Source: Camellia lanceoleosa
Lineage: Eukaryota > Streptophyta > Magnoliopsida > Ericales > Theaceae
Direction: 5' to 3'
Length of the DNA: 64,000 nucleotides
Assembly: GCA_025200525.1 (NCBI GenBank)
Contig: CM045763.1
Coordinates: 86,332,131-86,396,130, forward strand
Translations under genes and position numbers: made by a program
Shown: piece by piece, positions 44,540 through 55,387 of the stretch
How the letters are laid out: every line of letters begins with the position of its first letter
Position numbering within the stretch: the first letter of the stretch is position 1
The notes under the pieces: generated by a model
Told to the model about the DNA's origin: nothing
The model's input: the letters and a program-made list of their open reading frames with translations, nothing else
Database searches by the model: none

Positions 44540-45000
44540 TGAGATTTCAACCGAGATGTTTTACTCTGGTTGAATGAGTTGATAATTTACTCAACTCTGA
44601 GATTTCAACCGAGATGTTTTATTCCGGTTGAATGAGTTGATGATTTACTCAACTCTTTGGAATTGTAACCGAGATGTTTTACTCCGATTGAATAAGTCGA
44701 TGATTTACTCAACTCTGAGATTTCAACTGAGATGTTTTACTCTGGTTGAATGAGTTGATGATTTACTCCGGTTGAATGAGTTGATAATTTACTCAACTCT
44801 AAGATTTCGACCGAAATGTTTTACTCCGGTTGAATGAGTTGATGATTTACTCAACTCTTTGGAATTGTAACCGAGATGTTTTATTCCAGTTAAATGGGTT
44901 GATGATTTACTCAACTCTTTGGTTTCAGCTGAGATGGTTTATCCCGGCTAGATGAGTTGGTGATTTGCTTAGCCGCAGTGGTTTATCCCGACTGAAGTTG
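44540..45000. repeat. Minisatellite between integrase and accessory gene, Tat copy B
   Basis: About seven units of roughly 62 bp with GAGATTTCAACCGAGATG, TTTTACTCCGGTTGAATGAG and TTGATGATTTACTCAACTC. Unit text resembles the TTATCTCGGCTGAAGA units in Tat copy A (21480-22240), and the position relative to both genes is the same. Confidence 0.8.
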
Positions 45001-45123
45001 TTTAGCTTAAACACAACTCAAACACTAAGCGAAATCAAAACATTTCATTGATGTGAAATAGAATTACATATGGTGGGACTGGCAGTCCAGTTACATTCTT
45101 AAAAACAAAAGGAAGACAAAAAA

Positions 45124-47114
45124 CTACACTAAGGGAGAAAGGTCTGCGAACTCATCCCCGGTAGTAGTTGCCTCCAGGTTGACCGTAGCAGTGGTTTCTT
45201 GGACGCCGGCCTCGCCCTCGCCGATCTGCTTTGGGCGGTTATTTGCCTCCGCATTTTTCTTGTCATCCTCCACGTCTTCCTCCTCGGTCTCAGCCTGTAA
45301 TGCGCTAAAGACATCGTTGGCGTATGGCACCAAGTACGTCGGCAGGAAGGCAGCTAGGGGAGAGGCAAACACGTCGGTTCCAAATCCTTGGCCGAGCTGC
45401 TCGCAAGCAGCCTTCCAGCCAGCCTTGAAGAAAATGTCTTGGGTGGCATGGACTTGCTTCGTGTAGTTTTCCTCGGCCTCCTTGAAACCGGCGTTGTTGG
45501 TGTCCTCCAGCTCCTTCTTCCTTGACTGGTTCAACGCCTCCAGCTCGGCTCCGAGAGTGTCCCTTTCTTGTTCGGCGGCTCCAAGCTGGCCGAGCAATCC
45601 GAAGTTGTCGGAGTTTGCGATCTCCAAAGAAGCCTTTGATCACCCCAGCTCGGTCTAAAGATGCTCAACCTGGATGGCAGCGTCGGTTGCCTTCTGTCGG
45701 AGTCTGTGAATGCACCTCACGACCAAGTGTTGTTTCTGGATGGCCTGAAAGAAGAAAGTTTGATTAAAAAGGAAACCGAGCAAACACTTAGGAAAATTTG
45801 AGTAAAAAGTTGGAGATTCTTACTCGGGTCATAGACTTGACCGAGGATTTCACTAACTGGGTGTTCGGCACGTAGTCGCTGCTGACCACGTCGCTCGGCA
45901 GAAGCAAGGCTTTGGTTAGGTCAAAGGCAAGTAGATGCTCCTTGTCACCTTTGACCGAGGCTGTTGTCAGGATCTCCTTACCCCGGTGCTTGAGTTGTGG
46001 CTTCCATGGAGGTGTTGGGTCAGTTGTCACCGCTGGTTGCTCGGTGTTCAACTCCGTAACTAGCTGGACAGAGGGGTCGGCGGTACGTGGTCTTTTCCTA
46101 GCCCGGCAGCTTTCTTTGCTTGTCTGCCTGGCGACAGGAGACACCAGTGCAACCACAGTCCCGCTTGATTGACCGGCAGCGGCTGTGCAGGATAGGATGC
46201 TCGGTAGCTCGATGGAGGTAGCAATGATGAGGTTCTTAATGCGGCTTATTTTGGCCATCTCTTCTGCCTTGGTCAACCGAATAAATGGCACGTCCGGCAA
46301 TGTGGGATCGGGAGGTAGAGATGGTGCATGGAGGAAGTCTGTAACCTTACTCCGACGTGGAGCTGAGTACTTGTAGGTCGGCACATAACCGAGGAGTTCG
46401 TGGCAATCCCGGTTGCGGTAGCGAAGCACGGTTCTGATGGTTGCTTCGTTGGGATAATGGCAATTAGCTTGCAAAGTTTCAATTGCTGCAAAGAGAAGAA
46501 AAAATATCAAGTACAGAATATAGAAGGAAAGTAATTTGACAGAGCAGTTAGCACGGCTTACATGTTGAACCGAAATCCTTGCTGATATACCAGCTCGGCA
46601 CGTCGGCTGTTTCATAATTGCCGGACACCCAGAAAAAGTCGTCGTCATGTAAGTCCTTGTCTGGGGTACTGGTCACTATTTTCTCCTTGCCCGGTCTGAT
46701 CTTTAAGTAATAGGCAAGGCCATCGCCTGTATGCCCGAGGGTATACTGGCAAAGTATCTCGGCCAGTCCTAAGTTGATGCCTAGCCAGTTGTTTAGCTCG
46801 GTAATTCCGTTTATTATGCGGTAGGTGTTTGTTGAGACCTAGGTTGGAGCTAGCCCAGTGCGCCGCAAGAATTCCCACATCAGCAGGTTAACCGGGAAGC
46901 GGAGGCCACCTTCTATGATAGAAAGCACGGAGAAGGGGCACTGGTCTAATCTGCCCCAAGGGGTCGTGTCCTCGGCACCGAGCTCTAGGTGAACATCGTC
47001 CGGGATACCATATTCTTCCCGGAACGCGGCTAAAGCAACCGGCGTGTCGACCAGGAAGCGGTAGTGCCCCATGTGTAGCCGACTGGTTTTAACGCAGCTG
47101 AGATGGTTTGGCAC
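45124..47114 (-). pseudogene. Antisense accessory gene of Tat copy B, Transposase_28 family
   Basis: Three - strand exons fit: 46562-47114, 45824-46485 and 45124-45744, with donors GTAAGC and GTAAGA and acceptors TTTGCAG and TTTCAG. Exon 1 has MGHYRFLVDTPVALAAF, IPDDVHLELGAEDTTPWG and GGLRFPVNLLMWEFLRRTGL. A TAG at 46840 and lost frame near 46640 interrupt it. Exon 2 contains KVTDFLHAPSLPPDPTLP. Exon 3 holds a coiled coil, a TQDIFFKAGWKAACEQLG motif that matches KDIFFKCGWKAAM of copy A, and an acidic tail. Exon positions agree with copy A. Function unknown. The start could be the earlier Met at 47114 or the second Met near 47072 that aligns with copy A. Confidence 0.8.
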
Positions 47115-48006
47115 AAACTCTGGTTTGGTGGCTGCTCGGTCTTTGAGAGCCTCGGTGTTGGTGCGTTGTCCCCTTGGACTCTACAGGAAAAGGAGGGTAA
47201 GTATAAGTGGGAGCGCGGTCGCACAAAACGAGCTTGACTTTAGCTCGGTCAGATGGAGTGCCAGACCACCTCGGTCACGAAGGTAAATCCAGAAGCTCGA
47301 CCATTCAAGCGGACTAGATGTTAACCCGGTCGAGCGGTCAAGCCCTCTGCCTACCTCGGTTCCTACAGAAGTTTTGCAAACTCGCAATTTGCTCGGTTTG
47401 GATGTTTTTTGGGATCAAAAGAAGACTTGGAGCCCTGTCCGCTCCAGATCTTCATGTGTTCATCATTAAGGCTGAAGAACAGTAAAGGGAACAGGGGTAG
47501 AGGTGGGTTTTGGGGAGCTATACCCTAAAATCTATGGTTTTGGTGCCTTAAAACGTGAAATACCAAAGGGAAAAGCTATAAAGAGATTCGAAGAGCTTAC
47601 CAGTATAGAGGCAAGAGCTACTTCCTCGAACACGAACGCAGAGGAGGGCAAGAATGGAGCTTGATGAGGGCACTGCAGCTTCAGGTCGTCAGGAACGGAA
47701 GAGAGTCAGTAAGGAGGAAATGAAAGGGGGGAAAGGCGTATATGTAAGAGAAAAAGGCCGCCAAAATTCGAATATGAAAGGACGTCTGGGTTGGTTGCTC
47801 GAGGCCAATAAATGCACGACATGTGCTTATAATGGCGGTGGCGGCATCAGTATTAAAGAGACAAGATGGCAAGTTGAGACGTCAACCGAGCAAGCCCAGA
47901 AGCCGGGCATGGAGATTAGCGCGGTTACTGTCTTGCAAACTGAGGACCGAGGAAGAGTCTACCCCCGGACGGATCATGTAATCCCAGTCATGCTTGCGCG
48001 GACGGA
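47115..48006. other. Promoter side of accessory gene and 3' UTR of Tat copy B
   Basis: No coding sequence is supported. CTCGGTC/GACCGAGC words occur at 47150-47400. On the - strand this is the leader of the accessory gene. Confidence 0.4.
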
Positions 48007-48019
48007 ATTAAGGGGCAAT
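48007..48019 (+). other. Polypurine tract of Tat copy B
   Basis: ATTAAGGGGCAAT immediately before the LTR start TGAGAGGG. The tract sits where it is missing in Tat copy A. Confidence 0.75.
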
Positions 48020-48834
48020 TGAGAGGGAGATTTATAATCTGGCTTTGGACCGTGGAAGAGGTCGAACAGGTCAGAGTCGGGCATGTTTAGGCCGAGATCA
48101 CTTGGGCTTGATTTGGAGTGGGATTTGCTCGGTTGAGGCCCAGCCCCTGTCTAGGCCGAGCTAACTGGGGCTTCCCTAGAAGTGATCTTGTTCGGTCGAG
48201 GCCCAGGCCTGAGGTCCGCGGTTATGTGATTGACCGAGCTCCTCCAGATTTGGACTTGCTGGGTCGAGATGAGCATCTGCTGCACAGGTTTTGGGGGAGC
48301 ATGGTTAGCTTAGTGGTAAAGTCTTCTGTTCACTAGCTCGACTTATCTTAAACTCGGTTATGCCGGAATGCTACCGAGCTCGGCTATTATTGAGCTCGGC
48401 GAGTGGAGCACTCAGGCACGTTACGCAGCACAAACGTGAAAGGCCAAGGTGATTCCGTTGATCTGCCGAGATCCCGTTAATGTTGTTTGGCGATTTGGTT
48501 AGGTGGTGATTGCGGGATTTGTGTTGACAGATCAAAGAGCAGCTCCACGTGTCAAGAGACTAATGGGAGCAGATATAAGCGCAGAAAGTATATAAGCTTG
48601 ACTACACCCCCCATGCGGAGGATGGAACATCATTTGGTGAGAAACACTCATTGTGATATATCTCTCTCTTCCTTTCTCTCTCCCTGAGTGTGTGTGCTAA
48701 CTTGACCATCGGAGGGGTTTTCCGACCACACACCGCTGGGTAGCTCACTGCCGTTGTATTCGCAGGTCAATCAAATAGACAAGGAGCTTGGACGAAAGGA
48801 GTACAGGCTCTGCGAAATATTTGCTCCCCGTACA
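48020..48834 (+). repeat. 3' LTR of Tat copy B
   Basis: 815 bp, same length as the 5' LTR, with TATA box AGTATATAAG at 48587-48596 and CCACGTGTCAAG upstream (48545-48556). Confidence 0.9.
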
Positions 48835-48892
48835 AGAACAATGTGATTATGCTGATGATGAATAAAAGATGAATAAACTAGGATAAAAACTA

Positions 48893-48905
48893 CACTCTAA
48901 TAACA
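48893..48905 (-). other. Primer binding site of the copia element, degenerate
   Basis: After the LTR end CATAACA the - strand reads TGTTATTAGAGTG, close to the TGGTATCAGAG site used by most plant copia elements with initiator methionine tRNA. Two or three bases have changed. Confidence 0.7.
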
Positions 48906-48923
48906 TGTTATGAGAATAAAGAG

Positions 48924-48972
<49 letters not shown>

Positions 48973-49164
48973 AGCTTTGTATATATTTCGATGAGTGAAT
49001 TTATACAATAGAAGGCCTATATATATAGGCAAAGAAAGAGTGTCTTATAAGAAGTCTAACTATGACAATACAAGTATATCTAGGAAAATAATACCTATCC
49101 TACAAGAAGTCTAACTATGACAATACAAGTATATTTAGAAATATATACCATATATACATTAACA
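48906..49164 (-). repeat. 5' LTR of the copia element
   Basis: 259 bp with a long (GA)n tract at 48928-48968. It carries a second copy of a CCTACAAGAAGTCTAACTAT segment (49096-49115), absent from the 3' LTR. Confidence 0.87.
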
Positions 49165-49285
49165 GCCAGTGATAATCTCGTCTATGTCACCACCAAAAAG
49201 GATCTCGCTAATTGTCGTCAGCCCTAGACCACAGTCTATAAAACCAATCTTAAGACTAGAAAAACCGACCGCCTCACCCCATCTG

Positions 49286-49619
49286 GTAGGTTCCTTTCGT
49301 CATTCTTTTACTACTACCCACTCGCAATTTATTCCTTCTTTCCTTAGTTGCAAGTAGTTTTTTGTTTTTGCTTTTCGGGGTTCGTTGTTTTCTATTTTTT
49401 TGGTTGAAGTTATTAGTGTTTAGTTCTAGCTGTTACAGTCGGCTCCTTGCCAACTGCTTCGGAGCTCCTTTTTTCTTGATTCTATTGAGCATTGTGTGAG
49501 CGAGGTAGCCTTGATGCTTCTTTAGTTTTCTAGTTGTGTCATCGAATTTTATACTTTGTACATTTCCTGTTTCATCAATATGACTTTTGACCGATAAAAA
49601 CAAAACAGGGGAAGCTAAT
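49286..49619 (+). other. Intron-like or inserted LINE-tail sequence inside the beta-propeller gene
   Basis: T-rich sequence ending TTTGACCGATAAAAACAAAA near 49600. Such a run is typical of plant L1 3' ends. It begins at a good donor (CTGGTAGGTT). It may be an intron into which a short LINE tail has inserted; no TSD was found. Confidence 0.4.
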
Positions 49620-51660
49620 TTAAGCTCTCCGGTTACACCATCCGGAACAAAGATAGCAGTGGCATCGTTTTAGGAAAAGCGTGGTGGTTGGGATGGTGAG
49701 ATCGAAGGTCCACAGACTGAAATTTTTATGATGAACGTAGAGAAGCCCTTTAACCACAAGGTGGTTGTAAGGAATGGTGGGTGGCCAATGTAGAGAAGTG
49801 ACAACGTCAAATTTTTCCACCGCAATGATTGGGGATTTTGGGGTGTGTTCCGTGTTGACCTCAGGAAAAGAATGGAATCTCGTGTGACCTCGGACGAAAT
49901 TTAGGAGATGACTCTAACAACCATCAACGCCACCACAGTGGCAATGGTAACTATTCATCAGACATTAGAGTTCTTGGAAGTTGTCTGTGTAGAAGCATAG
50001 TATCGGCATATTGAGCTTTTTGATTCAGCTAGATAGCAACAAATCACTCAAAAAACCATGCCAAAGGCTGACTATTTCAACCCCTTCGTGATAAATGGTG
50101 GGAAGCGCATTGGTTACCATCATTGCAAGAGTGACCTTCTTAAGGTACATACCAATTAACCACTTTTCAAACTACTCCACCTTCAAATTCTTTTTCTAGC
50201 CAGCCATGTTTAATTAACTTAAGAGCTAGCTTACTACGTACGTACAATTGTTACTTTGTGACAGAGTGGAGACGATATCCAAAGAAACTCCCACAAGCTC
50301 GAATCTCCGCATTCGGATGTAGGACTACTTAGGGTGCTGAGAATATTTCCAACATTTTCCAAAGACAACTCCAAGCCTGCATTCGTGGACAATGAGTTCA
50401 AGGCTGTGTGTGTAGCCGATAGTAAAGGGTTGCATATTGTTTACGAGGTACATAAGAAAAAGAAAAATATTACTATAATTGTATTAATGCTTAATTGTGT
50501 TTATCTTTGATCGATAGCTGATAATCAGCTTTGTTTATGTAGACGAAAGGCCCAGACAACATCTTCTTGCTAGTTTGGAAGCAAAATCCAGAAAATGATA
50601 TATTGTATGTTAACATGGGACCTTTTTTCAACTTTGACAAAACACTAAACATTTGCGTTATCCCTGACATGTCTAGTGGTGCCTGTTGTCGCAGCATAAC
50701 TCACAAAAGCTTCCAATAATGCCTTCACATCCACCAATCCAGATGGTAACTTTCTACTTGTTCCTTCTGATTCCTATCCAAATACCCAATTATAATAGAA
50801 CAGTATATACTGGCATGGCTCCTTGCCGAGATATTATGTTTGCTCAAGAATTAATTGGTGGAGGACTCAGTTTATCCATTGAAAGTAATTTAACTATTTT
50901 GATAACTTAATGATGAGTCTCATTTCAAGTTCAATTCATAAAAAAGAAATCCTACATTGTTTCACCAATGCTTGGGCAACTCATTAGCAAGTCAGAAACT
51001 AATTATAATATTATAGCTTTTTCCAATGTTAATATATATGCTTTTGAATAACAAAAGACCCTTTATTATAATATTATAGTTTCCAGTTTTAATTTGTGCT
51101 GATGGATGGGTTGAAAATTGTAACAATGATGAAATTAGTTTTTCGATCTACAAGAGGAGGGGATGGAAAACACAAGAATCTGTACATAATGAAGAATGCA
51201 CAACTAGGGGAATATAGAGGAGGTGAAATAACAAGGCTAACAAATGGGCCTTGGACTTACACACATTGCCAATGGTCCCCAATGGGAGATTGGATAGTAT
51301 TCTCGTCAACCCGCGACAAGCCTAAAGGTGCACCAGAAAAAGACACTGGTCTTGACCTAGGATACTTTGCAGTGTTTCCAGTGAAGGTGAATGATCCGTT
51401 AGTGGTAGTAAGAGTGATGGCAAGTAAAAGTGACATTGCAGGGCATGTGAACCATCCATTCTTCAACCCGAATGAAAAGAGCATTATTGTGACTACGAAT
51501 CTTGCTGCAATGTCTGCTGATCCCATATCTTGGCCTCTCTTCCTGTGCTCTGTGAGGCCTTACGAAGATATCTTCACTTTCGACATGGACCCAGATAACA
51601 TAAATAAGAACAAGAATGTAAAGAAGTTCAATCGCATGCAACATGGAACATGCTTTTGAA

Positions 51661-52334
51661 AGCCTTAACTCCATCTTGCCCTTATGCACATTGCGATGGA
51701 GGTGAAAATTGGCACATGATTGGCCACCTTTGCATTCTAAAAAGATGTTGTTATTGCCTTTATGTTCCTAACTCTTATTTGGCACTTTTAGTGGTCTTTG
51801 TGGATGTTATGGTATTTTGCTATTGAACTGTTCTAGGTGTTGCTCGTTTGGTGTTGCTGTTTCGAGGACGGGTATATTGACAATTCTATCTCAGTGGTTT
51901 TCTTCTGCTTTTGTTGTGATTGATTCTTCTTAGTGGTCCTCTTTTGCTTTTGAGAAAGGTTATGCGAGATCTGGTTTCCTAGAGGTTGGTTTGAAAGTGC
52001 ACTTCCGGAGTTCCAATAGATGATTACTCAGTGTTAACTTTCATACGCATTGTCGTTAGTTGTTTTTCATTGATGTTTTTGTTGATTGTTGCAGACTCCT
52101 TGTCTGCTTTCCGTTTCTTTTTTTTTTTCTTTTTGTTTCCTCTCTAGTTGCTATGCTTATCTAGTAGGCTTGTTTTGGGGAAGTTGTCTTCCTGCTCTCT
52201 ATTTTCTATTATTGTTGTATCTCATGGATGTTCCCATGTTTTCATAAAAATTATTTTCTTTACTGATAAAAAAAATGGATTAAGTTGTGTTGTTTGTGGG
52301 ATTCAAGCTATTTGGTGCGAACTAAAATCTTATT
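51661..52334 (+). other. Region after the beta-propeller gene, with probable LINE 3' tail
   Basis: No gene. The part 51850-52278 is T-rich and ends TTTTCTTTACTGATAAAAAAA, as L1 tails do in plants. A T11 run lies at 52120-52130. The exact start of the tail was not determined. Confidence 0.45.
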
Positions 52335-52690
52335 CAGTTGTAGTTGCTTTATTTTTATGTTTTTGTTGTTTAAAAATGAAAGATAGTCAGTAGGAGAGTT
52401 TGCACACTCTTCGAATCTCTCAACGCATTTCTTTACATTGTACCTTTTATTTCATGTTTTTAATGAAATGTTCATTTTTGGATAAATAAAAAAAATGTTC
52501 CTGTTATTCATTTTTTTCTTCAATTGTAGTTGCTTTGTTTTTATATTTTTGTTGCTCAAAAATGAAAAATAGTAATAAGAGAGTTTACACACTCTCCGAA
52601 TCTCTCTCAATGCATTTATTTTCCTTGTACATTCTATTTCATGTTTTTAATGAAATGTTCTTTTTGGATTAAAAAAATGTTCCTATCTAC
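52335..52690. repeat. Tandem duplication, 186-bp unit
   Basis: Unit 1 (52335-52520) and unit 2 (52521-52690) both start CARTTGTAGTTGCTTT, contain GAGAGTTTRCACACTCT and TTTCATGTTTTTAATGAAAT, and end in an A run followed by ATGTTCCT. Divergence is roughly 10%. Confidence 0.75.
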
Positions 52691-53278
52691 CAGGCTTCTT
52701 TGTTAGAATCTAATTCAACCGTGATCTAGATAGATCATGTAGTTTATTCAATGTCTAGAGTTAATATTTTATTAATTGTTTTGAAGAAAGCTAAACAAAA
52801 CAAGTTGGCCCAAATCTCTAAAGAACAACTCAAAAAAGCTAACATTGCGGGGTGGAAAGTTTACTTCCGTCTTTGTGAAAAAGTCCCCCTAATAGGAACC
52901 GCCTTCAAACCTTATAGAAAGAAACTTCCCCCATAACCAAATACCTCATTACTCTCTCCAGTGAAAAGAGTTAGCCACGTTAAAGTTGTTACCTTCTCCT
53001 GGGAAATAGAAGATCCCATTGAAAGAGTAGTAGTAACCATGGTCACTACTCTAGACCCTAATGGCCTAAATTCATTCCCAAATTACTCATTTATTAACAC
53101 TAATCCTACTACATTTCTTCTACAGCTACACAATCTCTTCTCGAAAAACCCCCAAGGGTAGGGAAAGAAGAAAACCCACATCAGACTAAAAGGTCAACGC
53201 AAGCAAAGATAAAGAAAGATGATGCATCATCTCTAGCCGAGGTATATCTCAAATCAAATCAGCTCTATTTACAAGATC

Positions 53279-55387
53279 TTGGCCAAGCTTCTATCTAGTA
53301 GGTTAAAGCAGGTGCTTCCAGGTGTGATCAGCGAGGTGCAGTCAGCTTTTCTAAGTGGTAGACATATTTTAGATAGTGTATTGATAGCCAATGAAGTTGT
53401 AGATGGGTGGAGAAGAGCTAAAAAGAAAGGCATTATACTGAAGTTGGATTTTGAGAAAGCCTATGACTCCTTAAATTGGGAGTTCTTATTGTCAATGTTG
53501 GGTAACTTTGGCTTTGGTGCAAGATGGATTAGGTGGTTGACAACTTGTATTTCAACAACTAAGGTGTCTTTATTGGTCAATGGCTCACCTACTGAGGAAT
53601 TCCAACCCCAGAGGGGTCTAAGGCAAGGGGATCCTCTAGCCCCTTTTTTGTTCATCGTGGCAGCTGAAGGTCTCAATCTGTTATTGAAAAGGGCAGCAGA
53701 GAAGGGCTTGTTTAAAGGTGCTGTAGTAGGCTCTGACCAGTTGGGTATTTCACACCTACAATTTGCAGACAACACTATCATTTTTTGTGAAGGTGGTAAG
53801 GATGAAATTTTGAATATAAAGAGGGTGTTGAGGTGCTTTGAGGTGATATCTGGTTTAAAGATCAATTATCATAAGAGTGTTGTGTGTGGGGTGGGCTACT
53901 AGGATGATCAATCCAAGGAGTTTGCTAAGATCCTGAATTATTTTTCTAAGAAGCTGCCGTTTAATTTCCTAGGCTTGCCTTTAGGGTCCAATCCCAGCAA
54001 GAAGATCACTTGGGCCCCAGTTGTGGCTAGAATTCAAAAGAAACTTTCATCTTGGAAGAGAAAGTTATTATCCTTTGCTGGTAGACTAACTCTGATTAAA
54101 TCAGCCCTATCCAATTTGCCGATCTATTTCCTGTCTCTTTTCAAAATGCCTAGAGGGGTAGTAAAGATTATCTCTAAACTGTAGGCCAATTTTCTGTGGG
54201 GGGGATCTACAACCAGTAGGAAAGTGCACCTAGTGAAATGGAAAGAGGTTACAAAGAGCAAGAGTCAAGGAGGCTTGGGAGTGAGGGATCTAGGAGAGGT
54301 AAATGAGTGTCTGCTCTTAAAGTGGTGGTGAAGGTTCGGTAGGGATTATAAGGCTCTGTGGAAATCTGTGGTGTGCTCTAGGTATGGTAGGATCGGCGGG
54401 GGTTAGAGTCCCCTGGTAAATCAATCAGGTGGAACTTCAATTGTGTGGAAGGACATCTCACAGCTTTCTGTGGTCAATCAGCAGCTGGGTGCTTTTTTTT
54501 CTAATCAGGTCAAAATCATCATTGGTAATGGGAGGAGAATCAACTTCTAGCATGACGCCTGGTTGGGTAGTAGAGCCTTGAAATCTGAATTCCCTAGATT
54601 ATTTAGTTTATCAACAGAGAATGAGGAGTCTCTACAGCAAATCAGTGCAAAGAAGAGCACCCCAGGGGGGTGGCAACTTCAGTTTAGAAGGAATTTACTA
54701 GCTTGGGAAGAGGAGGAGGTTCAGAGGCTGCTAGGGATGTTGGTTCTATCCCCTCCTCTAAGATCTGATATTGAGGACTCCTGCTCTCTGGCGTGAGAAA
54801 TCGGGGCAATTCTGATTGCATCTATGTGGAGGTGGAGGGTCGTAGCTAGGGGCCTTGGTCTGGGTGTTCCTCCAAGGGTGTGGGTAAGCTTTGCTCCTCC
54901 AAAAATGCAGTTCCTTTGTTGGTTGGCTTGGCGTGGCAGGGTAAAAACTACTTCCTTCCTTCAAAGAATAGGGGCTATTGATACGAATGCTAACATTCTC
55001 TGTGTTCTCTGTAAAGCTGAGGTGGAAACTGTTGATCATGTTCTTTTGTTTTGCCCTCTAGTGTGGAAGTGTTGGTCTACCATGGTTGACTGGTGGGATC
55101 AGGTTTGGGCCACACTAGGACCAGTAGCAGATCTGCTACATTGGTGGGCTGGAGGTAGGTTCAAAGGCTGGTTACTCAAAGCGTGGCAGATTGTCCCTGC
55201 TGTTGTGTTATGGTCTGTCTGGAAGCTGAGGAATGATTGCGTGTTCAAGGGTGCTCATCTCAACATTCAAGATTTGTGCGAGAAAATTAAGGTGCAGATA
55301 GCCTTGTGGATCAAATGCCATGTGGCGGTGAATTATTCAGTCCATGACATCGTGTCCAATCTTCATCAGATCAGGTCGGCCCCTTGA
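53279..55387 (+). pseudogene. LINE reverse transcriptase with C-terminal zf-RVT domain, broken
   Basis: The open part (53279-53902) begins inside the RT domain with QSAFLSGRHILDSVL and has ILKLDFEKAYDSLNWEFL, QRGLRQGDPLAPFLF and HLQFADNTIIFCEGG. The palm FADD box is altered to FADN. A TAG at 53900 is followed by FLGLPLGSNPSKK and KSALSNLPIYFLSLFKMP, and the middle (54184-54800) is cut by several stops. The part 54824-55387 has the zf-RVT motif FAPPKMQFLCWLAWRGRV, CVLCKAEVETVDHVLLFCP and VWKLRNDCVFKG. The polyprotein ends at 55387. Confidence 0.86.

Larger units (their letters stand above)
40798..48834 (+). mobile_element. Tat-lineage Ty3/gypsy element lacking protease and RT (Tat copy B)
   Basis: 815-bp LTRs at 40798-41612 and 48020-48834 run TGARAGGGAGATTT to CCCCGTACA. 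The primer binding site ATTGGCG follows the 5' LTR and ATTAAGGGGCAAT precedes the 3' LTR. Flanks are GGAAC (40793-40797) and AGAAC (48835-48839), a TSD with one mismatch. Between gag (to about 42650) and aRNH (from about 42660) the protease, RT and first RNase H are gone. An antisense accessory gene (45124-47114) is retained. The copy could move only with proteins from a relative. LTR ends resemble those of Tat copy A, so the two belong to related families. Confidence 0.9.
36648..49164 (-). mobile_element. Ty1/copia element (Ale-like), carries nested Tat copy B
   Basis: LTRs at 36648-36863 (3', 216 bp) and 48906-49164 (5', 259 bp) run TGTTAATGTATATATGG to TCATAACA on the - strand. The flanks GCCGG (36643-36647) and GCCAG (49165-49169) form a TSD with one mismatch. 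A polypurine tract (GAGCTTGAAGGGGG) adjoins the 3' LTR, and a degenerate initiator-Met primer site (TGTTATTAGAG) adjoins the 5' LTR. Without the nested Tat element it is about 4.5 kb. Gag is mostly undetectable. Protease, integrase, RT and RNase H are present but broken. The Ale label rests on short LTRs and the LYVDDMIITGDD motif and is tentative. Confidence 0.87.
36265..51660 (+). pseudogene. DPP6-N-terminal / TolB-type beta-propeller gene, decayed and split by a copia element
   Basis: Homology blocks lie at 36319-36647, 49165-49285, about 49620-50144, 50265-50447, 50543-50745 and 51139-51660, most joints having GT/AG. Recognisable parts include SGRLSGMVFISERQEGLE, MEDSGYIAG, YKTNLKTRKTDRLTP, NGGKRIGYHHCKSDLL, NLYIMKNAQ, LTNGPWTYTHCQWSP and NHPFFNPNEKSIIVTTNLAA. 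The family (plant 'DPP6 N-terminal domain-like' proteins, beta-propeller repeats related to TolB) has no enzyme activity I can assign. In-frame stops occur near 36554, 49793 and in the 49690-50040 part. The copia insertion lies between codons at 36647 and 49165, with GCCGG/GCCAG duplicated. The 5' end is probably beyond the giant element and outside the window. Confidence 0.78.

Noticed and set aside
48928..48968. Difference in (GA)n and (TA)n length between the copia LTRs as evidence for two elements
   Set aside because: Microsatellite length changes quickly; polypurine tract, primer site and TSD agree with one element.
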